This document shows, piece after piece, positions 1-8,120 of a stretch of DNA of 64,000 nucleotides (position 1 is the stretch's first letter; each line of letters starts with the position of its first letter). The notes beneath the pieces were generated by a model. It ran no database searches, was not told the DNA's origin, and was given only the letters and a program-made list of their open reading frames with translations. Source of the DNA: Novosphingobium mathurense (lineage in GTDB: Bacteria > Pseudomonadota > Alphaproteobacteria > Sphingomonadales > Sphingomonadaceae); NCBI RefSeq assembly GCF_900168325.1, contig NZ_FVZE01000001.1, positions 620,001 to 684,000 on the forward strand, in the 5' to 3' direction. Position numbers and translations under genes: made by a program.

Positions 1-78
1 ATATTTTGGCGATAGTAAGGTGCGGGGCGCCTGTTGTTCGCGAGACCTGGTTAACGGGCTGTGGTTCGCGACTCGCCT

Positions 79-143
79 GAGTCCCGATTCGGGACTCGTT
101 AACGATCCAAGAGGCTCGAAGGGGTGAATTCGTTAACGAATTC
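79..143. repeat. Two perfect palindromes downstream of zapE
   Basis: Positions 79-97 hold GAGTCCCG-att-CGGGACTC. Positions 126-143 hold the 18-bp perfect palindrome GAATTCGTTAACGAATTC, which reaches into the zapE stop codon. GTTAAC recurs three times in the first 140 bases. There is no T-run on either strand, so an ordinary intrinsic terminator is not evident. Either hairpin could still protect or end the zapE transcript. Confidence 0.45.
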
Positions 144-1257
144 AGCTCTCGCCATGGCCGAGCGCAAGATAATCTGCGCTCTGCATTTCATTGAGGCGGC
201 TTACCGTGCGCTCGAATTCGAACCGGCCGGTGCCGGCCTCGTAAAGCTCCTCGGGGGAGGCGTCGGCCGCCACGATCAGCTTTACCTTGTTCTCATAGAG
301 CGCATCGATCAGGGTCACGAAGCGGGCCGCTTCGTTACGACGGTCGGGGCCCATCTTCGGAATGCCGACGAGGATGACCGTATGATAGGCGCGGGCAATG
401 GCAAGATAGTCCGATGCACCGCGCGCTTCGTTGCACAGCCGCTTGAAACTGAACACGCCGACGCCCTTGAGGCTCTTTGGCACGAACAGGGTGCGACCGC
501 CGCCGACATCGATCTCGGCGGATGGTACGTGTTCAGCATCCTCGGGCGGATAGTCGGTGAGGCGATAGAAGGCTTCGCGCGCTTGCTGGGTTGCCGGTTC
601 GCCCAGAGGCATGTGCCAGGTCGGCATGCCGCCGAGGCGTGCAAGCCTATAGTCGGTTGGACCGTTCAGCGTCATCACGTCCAGTTCCTGCTCGATCAGA
701 CCGATGAAGGGCAGGAAATGTTCGCGATTGAGGCCGTCCTTGTAGAGCTGCGATGGCGCCCGGTTCGAGGTGGTGACGATCGTCACGCCCTCGTTCACGA
801 TCAGGTGCGTGAACAGGCGGCTCATGATCATGGCGTCTGCGGAATTGTTGACCACCATCTCGTCGAAGGCGAGACACTGGACGTTGCGCGCGATCTGGGC
901 TGCGACCGGCGGGATTGGATCCCCGGTTTCCTTCTTGCGTTCGTCGCGCAGCAGCGCGTGTACGTCCAGCATGAAGGCATGGAAGTGGACGCGCTTCTTT
1001 TCGGTGATGTCGAGCGTCTGGTGGAAAAGGTCCATCAGCATCGACTTGCCGCGGCCGACGCCACCCCACATGTAGACGCCGCGCGGGGGCTGGGCCTTCT
1101 TCCCGAGCAGGCGTCCGAGCAGCCCGGTGGACGAGCGCGCCTTGTACATCTCGCGCTGGAGACGATCCAGGCGTTCGGCTGCCGCTGCCTGCTCCGGATC
1201 GACGCGGAGTTCGCCCGTGGCGACGAGCGCCTCGTAACGGTTGAGCATGCCGGTCAT
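142..1257 (-). CDS. zapE: Cell division protein ZapE (AFG1-family ATPase)
   Basis: 371 aa, the usual length for bacterial ZapE/AFG1 proteins. Walker A GGVGRGKS lies at residues 65-72 and Walker B LAFDEM at 129-134. These define the P-loop NTPase that in E. coli associates with the Z-ring; the mitochondrial homologue assists complex IV turnover. The conserved VVTTSNRAP-like segment follows the ATPase core. It is the last gene of a minus-strand run sdhB-thioesterase-zapE, and its start codon overlaps the thioesterase stop by 4 nt (ATGA type), so translation is probably coupled. In many alphaproteobacteria mdh follows zapE, but the window ends before that. Family assignment is secure; the exact role here rests on homology. 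Confidence 0.93.
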   Translation of the reverse strand: MTGMLNRYEALVATGELRVDPEQAAAAERLDRLQREMYKARSSTGLLGRLLGKKAQPPRGVYMWGGVGRGKSMLMDLFHQTLDITEKKRVHFHAFMLDVHALLRDERKKETGDPIPPVAAQIARNVQCLAFDEMVVNNSADAMIMSRLFTHLIVNEGVTIVTTSNRAPSQLYKDGLNREHFLPFIGLIEQELDVMTLNGPTDYRLARLGGMPTWHMPLGEPATQQAREAFYRLTDYPPEDAEHVPSAEIDVGGGRTLFVPKSLKGVGVFSFKRLCNEARGASDYLAIARAYHTVILVGIPKMGPDRRNEAARFVTLIDALYENKVKLIVAADASPEELYEAGTGRFEFERTVSRLNEMQSADYLALGHGES

Positions 1258-1712
1258 CGCGCTGACGGTTTCCGCAAGGTGCCCATGTAGGAAGCGATCA
1301 GTTCGCCCCCTTGTTCAAGATTTCCGCGAAGGAAGAACAGGCGACCGGTTTCCTTCATGATCTCGCAGACGGCATCGAGCGGCTCGCCGATGCGCCCGCT
1401 TCCAATGAACTGTGTCGACAGGTCGAGGGTCACGGAAGAGGCAGAATTGCCGCCGATCACCTGGTTAACGGTCGCGAACAGGGAGATGTCGATCAGGCCA
1501 AGAATCACGGCGCCGTGAATGTTGCCGTGTAGGTTTCCGTGCATCGTCCTGGTGCTGAGCAGCCGCAGACGGGCCGCCCGGTCGGCTTCCTGTCGCACGA
1601 GCATCTTGCCCATAACGACAGGGTTGAAGCGTTCCTGGTCGGTCATGTCCCACGTATGCCAACCCGGATGTTCCGGATCGGGGGCGTGGATGAATGCGCT
1701 GGTAGGTTCCAC
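1254..1712 (-). CDS. PaaI-family (hotdog) thioesterase
   Basis: 152 aa, a single hotdog-fold domain. The segment with HGNIHGAVILGLIDISLF (about residues 61-78) matches the central helix of PaaI/YbgC-type acyl-CoA thioesterases. It is followed by the expected strands with TLDLSTQFIGSGR. Members hydrolyse acyl- or phenylacetyl-CoA thioesters in the cytoplasm; the substrate cannot be read from sequence. It lies 20 nt downstream of sdhB and overlaps zapE by 4 nt, so all three are likely one transcript. The start at 1712 gives a full-length domain. Confidence 0.85.
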   Translation of the reverse strand: MEPTSAFIHAPDPEHPGWHTWDMTDQERFNPVVMGKMLVRQEADRAARLRLLSTRTMHGNLHGNIHGAVILGLIDISLFATVNQVIGGNSASSVTLDLSTQFIGSGRIGEPLDAVCEIMKETGRLFFLRGNLEQGGELIASYMGTLRKPSAR

Positions 1713-1732
1713 CTCGGCTCAGACCGCGAGGA

Positions 1733-2515
1733 TCAGACCTGGCGCTCCGCCTGCATCTTCTTGATTTCGGCGATGGCGCGCGCCGGCGAGAGGCCCTTGG
1801 GGCACACGTTGGCGCAGTTCATGATCGTGTGGCAGCGGTAGAGACGGAAGGGATCTTCCAGCTCATCCAGGCGCTCGCCGGTCATCTCGTCGCGGCTGTC
1901 GGCCAGCCAGCGATAGGCCTGAAGCAGGATCGCCGGGCCGAGGAACTTGTCGGAATTCCACCAGTAGCTCGGGCACGAGGTCGAGCAGCAAGCGCACAGG
2001 ATGCACTCGTAAAGGCCATCCAGCTTCTCGCGCTGTTCGGGGCTCTGCAGGCGTTCCTTGCCCGACGGCGTCGTCGAGACGGTCTGCAGCCAGGGCCGGA
2101 TCGAGGCGTACTGCGCGTAGAAGTGCGTGAAGTCGGGAACGAGGTCCTTGATCACTTCCATGTGCGGCAGCGGGGTGATGCGGATGTCGCCCTTGAGGTC
2201 TTCGATCGCAGTGGTGCATGCGAGGCCGTTCGAGCCGTTCATGTTCATCGCGCACGAACCGCAGATGCCTTCGCGGCACGAACGGCGGAAGGTCAGCGAG
2301 GGATCCTGCTCGCTCTTCATCTTGATGAGCGCGTCGAGGACCATCGGGCCACAGTTGTCGAGGTCGATTTCGAACGTGTCGTAACGCGGGTTTTCGCCCG
2401 AGTCCGGATCATAGCGGTAGACGGTGAATTTCTTCACGCGCGCGGCGCCTTCCGCCTTGTGGACGTTGCCCTGCTTCTTGATCTTGCTGTTGGCCGGGAG
2501 GGTGAAGGTCGCCAT
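1733..2515 (-). CDS. sdhB: Succinate dehydrogenase iron-sulfur subunit
   Basis: 260 aa from the ATG at 2515, which is preceded by a GGGGA ribosome-binding site. An in-frame ATG at 2593 would add 26 unconserved residues. The N-terminal plant-type ferredoxin domain has [2Fe-2S] ligands C80, C85, C88 and C100 (CREGICGSC). The C-terminal ferredoxin domain carries [12 protein letters not shown] plus a later CP pair for the [4Fe-4S] and [3Fe-4S] clusters. SdhB passes electrons from SdhA flavin to membrane quinone in complex II. No sdhC, sdhD or sdhA is adjacent, so the other subunits are encoded elsewhere. It is the probable first gene of the sdhB-thioesterase-zapE run. Confidence 0.96.
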   Translation of the reverse strand: MATFTLPANSKIKKQGNVHKAEGAARVKKFTVYRYDPDSGENPRYDTFEIDLDNCGPMVLDALIKMKSEQDPSLTFRRSCREGICGSCAMNMNGSNGLACTTAIEDLKGDIRITPLPHMEVIKDLVPDFTHFYAQYASIRPWLQTVSTTPSGKERLQSPEQREKLDGLYECILCACCSTSCPSYWWNSDKFLGPAILLQAYRWLADSRDEMTGERLDELEDPFRLYRCHTIMNCANVCPKGLSPARAIAEIKKMQAERQV

Positions 2516-2948
2516 GAAAGAATCCCCGTGATCTCGCATTGCGGCATGAACCGCTTCTGCAGACCCCTCTAGCGATTCAGCGGGCCGGGGCAAGGGGCCA
2601 GAGTGACAGGTTCTGCTGTTTGGATAGGGGGTGCCATTACGGTCATGTAAGGTCTGATTTGCGATTTAAGTCATTGAAAATTATGACATAAGTAACGAAT
2701 TTCGATCTGTTTGGAGGAGGCTTGTGTGCTTTTGGGCGTGGGGCCGGTGCCCGGATTTGTGTTCAGGGCGATGGAAGATTTGCGCGAATCACAGCTGTTT
2801 CGCCGTGGAAGGCGGCCTTCCGGTGCGCCCTTTGAATGCGTTGGTGATCCGGTTGGGTCTGCGTCACACATGGGAACCGCTGCGCCCCGGTAGCGTAGAA
2901 GATGACAGGATCACGCGGTTTCGCTGGATTGAGCAAGGAGCGGGATTG
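2516..2948. other. Divergent intergenic region between sdhB and SDR gene
   Basis: 433 bases separate the two divergent starts, so promoters for both should lie here. Positions about 2640-2705 are clearly more AT-rich than the surroundings and are the most likely promoter zone. I found no convincing inverted repeat, operator or RNA structure, and short frames here lack ribosome-binding sites and conserved features. Confidence 0.4.
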
Positions 2949-3665
2949 ATGACATGCGCCTGTGTGTTCGGGGCCGGAGGCGGGATTGGATCGGCGCTTG
3001 TGTCAGCGCTCGATGCGCGCGGCGATGTCGAACGGATATACGCTGCCAGCAGAAGCCCGGTGGCGGCCAGCGACAAGATCGTCCCTTTGATCTGCGATGT
3101 TACCGAGGAAAGCGCTATTGCCGAGGCTGCACGGCTTATGGAGAGGGAAGGGCGGCCCGACCTCGTGATCGTAGCCAGCGGCGCGCTCGACTTTGCCGAT
3201 GGGACAGGGCCCGAGCGGTCCTATCGCAAGCTGGACCAGGCAAGGATGGCGCAGCTCTTTGCGCTCAATGCGATTGCTCCGGCCATGGTTGCGCGCCATG
3301 TCCTGCCGCTCCTGCCAAGAGACAGGCGTAGTGTCTTTGCAGCGCTATCCGCACGGGTTGGCTCGATCGGCGACAATCGTCTGGGCGGTTGGCACAGCTA
3401 TCGCGCGTCGAAAGCGGCGCTGAACATGCTCATCCGCAATTTCGCGATCGAACTGCGGCGCACTCACAGCGAAAGCGTGATCGTCTCCCTCCATCCCGGT
3501 ACCGTGGATACGCCGCTCTCACGTCCCTATCAGCGCAACTTGCCTGATGGCCAGGTAACGGGCGCTGCACAGGCTGCGCAAAGCCTGCTCTCCGTTATCG
3601 ATGGGCTTGGTTCCGCCGATAGCGGCGGATTCTTCGCCTGGGACGGCCAACCGATCCCGTTCTGA
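2949..3665 (+). CDS. Short-chain dehydrogenase/reductase (SDR), C-factor-like
   Basis: 238 aa. The ATG at 2949 was chosen because AAGGAG lies 8 nt upstream and the Rossmann glycine motif GAGGGIG then falls at residues 8-14. Longer in-frame starts add an unconserved leader. The catalytic pair YxxxK is Y151 and K155 (YRASKAALN), and LHPGTVDTPLSRPY fits the substrate-loop region of CsgA/C-factor-type SDRs. It is a cytoplasmic NAD(P)-dependent oxidoreductase of unknown substrate. The gene is monocistronic and is closed by the strong hairpin terminator at 3701. Confidence 0.86.
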   Translation: MTCACVFGAGGGIGSALVSALDARGDVERIYAASRSPVAASDKIVPLICDVTEESAIAEAARLMEREGRPDLVIVASGALDFADGTGPERSYRKLDQARMAQLFALNAIAPAMVARHVLPLLPRDRRSVFAALSARVGSIGDNRLGGWHSYRASKAALNMLIRNFAIELRRTHSESVIVSLHPGTVDTPLSRPYQRNLPDGQVTGAAQAAQSLLSVIDGLGSADSGGFFAWDGQPIPF

Positions 3666-3700
3666 CGACGCTACAAATCCAGTCAGCAGTCGCGGATACG

Positions 3701-3740
3701 AAAAAGCCCCGCAGCACGCGAAGGCGCTGCGGGGCTTTTT
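3701..3740. terminator. Bidirectional intrinsic terminator between SDR gene and rne
   Basis: AAAAAGCCCCGCAGC pairs perfectly with GCTGCGGGGCTTTTT around a short loop. A-tract and T-tract sit on opposite sides, so it can stop both the plus-strand SDR transcript and the minus-strand rne transcript, which converge here. Confidence 0.93.
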
Positions 3741-3754
3741 CCCGTTAGCTGGGC

Positions 3755-6601
3755 TTATTCGCCGAACGTGCGCTGCCACCAGCCGCGACGGGGGCGTTCT
3801 GCGCTCTCGCCATCGGCAGCTTCGTCGCCCGACGATGCATCCGCAGTCACTTCCTCGCCAGCAGGCGCGGCTTCGGCAGGTGCCGCTTCGGGTGCAGCGG
3901 TTTCTACCGCGACCGGCTCGGCTTCTGCGGCCGCCTTGGGCTCGGCCTTCTTGCGGCGGGTGCGCTTGGGCTTGGCCGGCGCCTCCTCGGCAGCAGGGGC
4001 TTCCTCGGCGGGAGCTTCTGCCGCTTCCGCTTCGGGCTTGGGCTCGGCCTTCTTGCGGCGGGTGCGCTTGGGCTTGGCCGGTGCTTCCTCGGCAGCAGGG
4101 GCTTCCTCTGCGGGAGCCTCGGCAACTTCGGCTTCAGGCTTGGGCTCGGCCTTCTTGCGGCGGGTGCGCTTGGGCTTGGCCGGCGCTTCCTCGGCAACCG
4201 GAGCTTCTTCTGCCGGAGCTTCGGCGGCGACTGCTTCAGGCGCTTCCTCGGCTGCGGTTTCGGTTGCTTCGGTCTTGGGCTCTGCCTTCTTGCGGCGCGT
4301 GCGCTTCTTCGGCTTGGGAGCCTCTTCCGCTGCAGGTTCAGCCTCGGCTACCGGAGCTTCGGCTTCGACAGGAGCTTTCGCAACACCGGCTTCATCGTCC
4401 GAGTCCTGGCTCTCATCGCCGGTTTCGCCGGTCTCGCCTTCGCTATGCTCACCGGCCTCGCCATTGCGACGACCGCGCCTGCGGCGACCGCCACGGCGGC
4501 GGCGCTTGCGGGGCGCATCGCCTTCTTCCTCGTCACCGCCGACGAAGGATTCCTCGCCTTCGTTGTCGTTTTCGGCGCTTTCCGAAACCTCGGTCTCGGC
4601 GCCTTCCTCACCGGACTGCTCGTCACGGCGGTCGCGATTGCGACCACGGCGGCGGCGGCGGCGCTTGCGGCGACCTTCACCTTCGGCGCGGGATTCGGTT
4701 TCCTCGCGCTCGATCTCGTCCTCGTCTTCCTCGAAGATTTCGTCATCCTCGACCTCGACGGCGATCGGTTCGAAGCGGGGGACGAATTCATTGCGCGGAC
4801 CGGACGAGATGACGCGCATCTTGGCGCCTTCGTTCTCGCCTTCCGGAATGACTTCGACGGCCACGCCGTAACGGGCCTCGATGTCGGCGAGGTCCGCACG
4901 CTTGGCATTGAGCAGGTAGACTGCCGCTTCGGTCGACGCGAAGAGCGAGACAATCACGCCCTTGCCCTTGGCTGCTTCGTCCTCGATGAGGCGCAGCGCC
5001 GAGAGGCCCGCCGAGCTGGCGGTGCGCACGAGGCCGGTACCGTCGCAGTGCGGGCAGGAGCGGGTGGTCGCTTCCAGCACGCCGGTGCGCAGGCGCTGGC
5101 GGCTCATTTCCATCAGGCCGAAGCTGGAAATGCGGCCGACCTGGATGCGCGCACGATCGTTCTTGAGCGCTTCCTTCATCGCCTTCTCGACCTTGCGGAC
5201 GTTGGAGCCGTACTCCATGTCGATGAAGTCGATGACGACGAGGCCGGCCATGTCGCGCAGGCGCAGCTGGCGGGCGATTTCCTGCGCGGCTTCGAGGTTG
5301 GTTGCGACCGCCGTCTGCTCGATACCGTGCTCCTTGGTGGCGCGGCCCGAGTTGATGTCGATCGAAACCAGTGCTTCGGTCGGGTTGATGACAATGTAGC
5401 CGCCCGACCTGAGCTGGACGACAGGGTCGTACATCGCGGTGAGCTGGTCCTCAGCACCATAGCGCTGGAACAGCGGAACCGGGTCGGAGTAGGGCTTCAC
5501 CCGCCGCGCATGGCTGGGCATGAGCAGCTTCATGAAGTCCTTCGCGGCGCGGTAGCCTTCCTCGCCCTCGACGACGACTTCCTCGATCTCGCGATTGTAG
5601 ATGTCGCGGATCGCGCGCTTCACCAGGTCGCTGTCCGAATGGATCAGCGACGGCGCGGCCGAGTGCAGCGTCTTGTCACGCAGTTCGTCCCACAGGCGGG
5701 CGAGGTAATCGAAATCGCGCTTGATCTCGGTCTTGGTGCGCTGGAGGCCGGCCGTGCGCACGATGCAGCCCATCGAACGCGGCAGTTCCAGCTCGGCGAT
5801 GATCGACTTGAGGCGCTTGCGGTCCGAGGCCGAGCTGATCTTGCGGCTGATGCCGCCGCCATGGCTCGAATTCGGCATGAGCACGCAGTAACGGCCCGCG
5901 AGGCTGAGGTACGTGGTCAGCGCCGCGCCCTTGTTGCCGCGCTCTTCCTTGACGACCTGCACGAGCAGGACCTGGCGCCGGTGGATGACGTCCTGGATCT
6001 TGTAGCGGCGACGCAGGGCGATGCGCTTGGCGCGCAGTTCGTCGGCTTCCTTCGAACGGCCCTTGCCCTGGCGACGGCGACCGCGACGGCGCGAGCCGCC
6101 GTTGTCGTCTTCCGACGTTTCGCCTTCTTCCTCGCTGCCGTGATCGAAGCCGTTCTCGACGTTGCCGTCCTCGATCGTGGCGACTTCGTCCTTCTCGGAC
6201 GTGTCGACCTCGGTCAGGCCGCCGTCGTCGAAGTCCTCGCTGTCATTGCCGTGATCGTCGTCTTCATCGTCCTCGTCGCCGTCACGGGCGCGCAGGGCGG
6301 CCTCTTCCTCGGCGTGGGCCGCTTCCTCGGCGAGCAGCGCTTCGCGGTCTTCCTTCGGAATCTGATAGTAGTCGGGGTGAATTTCGCTGAAGGCGAGGAA
6401 GCCGTGACGGTTTCCTCCGAAGTCGACGAAGGCAGCCTGCAGCGAAGGTTCGACACGGGTCACCTTCGCGAGGTAGATATTGCCTTTTATCTGCTTGCGT
6501 TCGGTCGATTCGAAATCGAACTCTTCAATGCGATTTCCCTTGAGTACCGCCACCCGCGTTTCTTCCGGGTGGCGCGCATCGATGAGCATGCGCGTTGCCA
6601 T
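3755..6601 (-). CDS. rne: Ribonuclease E/G
   Basis: 948 aa endoribonuclease and likely degradosome scaffold. The N-terminus MATRMLIDARHPEETRVAV and the S1 domain match alphaproteobacterial RNase E. The S1 domain is split by a long acidic stretch and a basic GGSRRRGRRRQGKGR stretch (about residues 90-195). The DNase-I-like catalytic segment VVIDFIDMEYGSN lies near residue 455, and the Zn-link CPHCDGTG near 515. The C-terminal third is low-complexity Arg/Glu/Ala/Pro-Lys and ends in tandem 34-aa repeats. GGAG sits 8 nt before the ATG. The long upstream gap suggests a 5' UTR, where RNase E commonly autoregulates; that is inferred from the family. Confidence 0.96.
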   Translation of the reverse strand: MATRMLIDARHPEETRVAVLKGNRIEEFDFESTERKQIKGNIYLAKVTRVEPSLQAAFVDFGGNRHGFLAFSEIHPDYYQIPKEDREALLAEEAAHAEEEAALRARDGDEDDEDDDHGNDSEDFDDGGLTEVDTSEKDEVATIEDGNVENGFDHGSEEEGETSEDDNGGSRRRGRRRQGKGRSKEADELRAKRIALRRRYKIQDVIHRRQVLLVQVVKEERGNKGAALTTYLSLAGRYCVLMPNSSHGGGISRKISSASDRKRLKSIIAELELPRSMGCIVRTAGLQRTKTEIKRDFDYLARLWDELRDKTLHSAAPSLIHSDSDLVKRAIRDIYNREIEEVVVEGEEGYRAAKDFMKLLMPSHARRVKPYSDPVPLFQRYGAEDQLTAMYDPVVQLRSGGYIVINPTEALVSIDINSGRATKEHGIEQTAVATNLEAAQEIARQLRLRDMAGLVVIDFIDMEYGSNVRKVEKAMKEALKNDRARIQVGRISSFGLMEMSRQRLRTGVLEATTRSCPHCDGTGLVRTASSAGLSALRLIEDEAAKGKGVIVSLFASTEAAVYLLNAKRADLADIEARYGVAVEVIPEGENEGAKMRVISSGPRNEFVPRFEPIAVEVEDDEIFEEDEDEIEREETESRAEGEGRRKRRRRRRGRNRDRRDEQSGEEGAETEVSESAENDNEGEESFVGGDEEEGDAPRKRRRRGGRRRRGRRNGEAGEHSEGETGETGDESQDSDDEAGVAKAPVEAEAPVAEAEPAAEEAPKPKKRTRRKKAEPKTEATETAAEEAPEAVAAEAPAEEAPVAEEAPAKPKRTRRKKAEPKPEAEVAEAPAEEAPAAEEAPAKPKRTRRKKAEPKPEAEAAEAPAEEAPAAEEAPAKPKRTRRKKAEPKAAAEAEPVAVETAAPEAAPAEAAPAGEEVTADASSGDEAADGESAERPRRGWWQRTFGE
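3935..4300 (-). repeat. 102-bp tandem repeats in the rne 3' coding region
   Basis: Near-identical units begin around 3941, 4043 and 4145, exactly 102 bp apart. A weaker fourth copy lies near 4278. Each encodes about 34 residues around a KPKRTRRKKAEPK core flanked by AEAPAEEAP. The period is a multiple of three, so copy number can change without a frameshift. Confidence 0.88.
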
Positions 6602-7199
6602 TATGTGATCTCCAAACGCGCCTTATCCCGGCCGGATCAGCCGTGGTGGCGCGATTCTGTTCGAAAATGCCCGTTGCGTTTCCGAAGGCATGGCCAGTCG
6701 CGGCGAAGCTCTTCGTGTTCCGGGCGTGGGTAAGAATGAAGTCGGGGCAATCCAGCGCCCCGTTTTCGGCTATCGTTACGTCCGCTTCGTAAGCGGTGAG
6801 CGTGTCTGCGAGAGGAAGGCCGCGTGGCGAAATCGTACACGCGTTGAATTGCGACCAGACCGCCCACGCCCTCGGGGGCGTCGGCTGGCAAGGCGGCAAT
6901 TGGCTTCTCATGTCTCGCGTCAACCTGTTAGGATCCAGAACAATTTCCGGCTTTGACGACCGGAGCTTCAGTGCTGTCGGTCCTGCCCGGCACCATTTCG
7001 TGGCGCTTGTCCGAATTGCAAGGACCGAAGCATTCCTGCCCCGGGTCGGTTCGGCCTAGCATTCATGGCCTTGCACGGCAAGTTACTTGCCTGACAGATA
7101 TCTGACACGCTCATGGTTAAGGTTTTCTTTGCCGAATTCCGTGGGAACTGCGCAGGCAAAGGATTGTCGAGGCGCGGCGCGGCACTTAGTCACTCGGCC
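6602..7199. other. 598-bp divergent intergenic region, rne / amidase
   Basis: This region lies between the rne start (minus) and the chosen amidase start (plus). It should hold both promoters and a probable long rne 5' UTR. GGGGC at about 6743 can pair with GCCCC at about 6757 on the rne leader side. Short frames exist but have no family resemblance or good ribosome-binding sites. The amidase frame is also open from an ATG at 7113. No other structure was found. Confidence 0.4.
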
Positions 7200-8069
7200 A
7201 TGTCGCGGGTCGTTCGCCTGATCATACTGCTCTCTGCGCCGCTGTCGCTGGCACTGGCGGTCTTTGTCGTTCACCGCGAGCTCGAGCGCCCGGTCGGCGC
7301 ACGGCACCACCTGATCCGCTTCGACATGCCGGCGATCGATGCCCCGGTCGACCTGCCCGGGGTCGAGGGGCCGCCCGATGCCAGTCGTCCGCTGGTGGTG
7401 ATCGATGCCGGTCACGGCGGTTTCGATCCGGGCGCCGGGCAGGGCACGCTGAAGGAAAAGAATGTCGCACTGCAGATCGCGCTCGCCGTGCGCGACCGTC
7501 TTCTGGAGGGTGGCGGTGTGCGGGTGGCGCTGACGCGGGATAACGACCGCTTCATCGCTCTTGCCGACCGGCCCGATATCGCCCGGCGCCTAGGCGCGGA
7601 CCTGTTCGTCTCGATCCACGCCGACAGTGCAGAGAACGATAGCGCGCGCGGGGCTAGCGTCTACGTCCTGTCCGAAAAGGGCTCGGACGAGGCGGCGCGG
7701 CGCTTTGCCGCCACCGACAGTCATTCGATCAAGGTGAACGGCGTGCCGCTTTCCGGGATCGATTCCGATGTGAGCAGGATCCTTCTCGACCTGTCGCAGC
7801 GCGACACCCAGGTCAGTTCGAGCGAAATCGCCGGGCTCATGCTGCGCGAATTGCAGGACGTGCGCGTCGGCCTTCACCGCGACCATGTCGAAACCGCCGC
7901 GCTGGCGGTGCTCAAGGCGCCCGATATTCCCTCGATCCTGCTCGAAACCGGTTACATCAACAATGCGGACGACGCGCAATTCCTAGGCTCGAAACAGGGA
8001 CAGCGCACGATCGCCGGCGCGACGTCCCGGGCGATCCGTGCCTTTTTCGCCAGGAAAGCGGCGCTGTAA
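7200..8069 (+). CDS. N-acetylmuramoyl-L-alanine amidase (Amidase_3)
   Basis: 289 aa from 7200. This start gives a clean signal anchor (MSRVVRLIILLSAPLSLALAV). The alternative ATG at 7113 would bury it 29 residues inside. The Amidase_3 fold shows zinc-ligand motifs VIDAGHGGFDPGA near residue 70, the Glu region GTLKEKN, SIHADSAEND, and the final LLETGYINN catalytic segment. It cleaves the amide bond between muramic acid and the peptide stem in the periplasm, acting in septal peptidoglycan splitting. It sits 51 nt upstream of PBP1A in the same direction, so hydrolase and synthase are probably co-expressed. Confidence 0.92.
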   Translation: MSRVVRLIILLSAPLSLALAVFVVHRELERPVGARHHLIRFDMPAIDAPVDLPGVEGPPDASRPLVVIDAGHGGFDPGAGQGTLKEKNVALQIALAVRDRLLEGGGVRVALTRDNDRFIALADRPDIARRLGADLFVSIHADSAENDSARGASVYVLSEKGSDEAARRFAATDSHSIKVNGVPLSGIDSDVSRILLDLSQRDTQVSSSEIAGLMLRELQDVRVGLHRDHVETAALAVLKAPDIPSILLETGYINNADDAQFLGSKQGQRTIAGATSRAIRAFFARKAAL

Positions 8070-8120
8070 GCGCGTGATATCTGGCATATCGCCGAAGGCT
8101 CATGCTAGAGGGCTGGCGCA

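Noticed and set aside
3935-4300. Regular repeats taken as a possible CRISPR array
   Set aside because: The 102-bp units have no spacer structure, keep the rne frame and encode a repetitive protein tail.
4445-6733. 762-aa open frame antisense to rne
   Set aside because: It is a shadow of the GC-rich, Glu/Arg-codon-biased rne gene. It has no family motifs and lacks a ribosome-binding site; similar long antisense frames cover zapE, sdhB, leuA, purL and ilvB.
6525-6923. 132-aa minus-strand frame across the rne start
   Set aside because: It overlaps the rne N-terminus in another frame, has no good ribosome-binding site and no recognisable domain.
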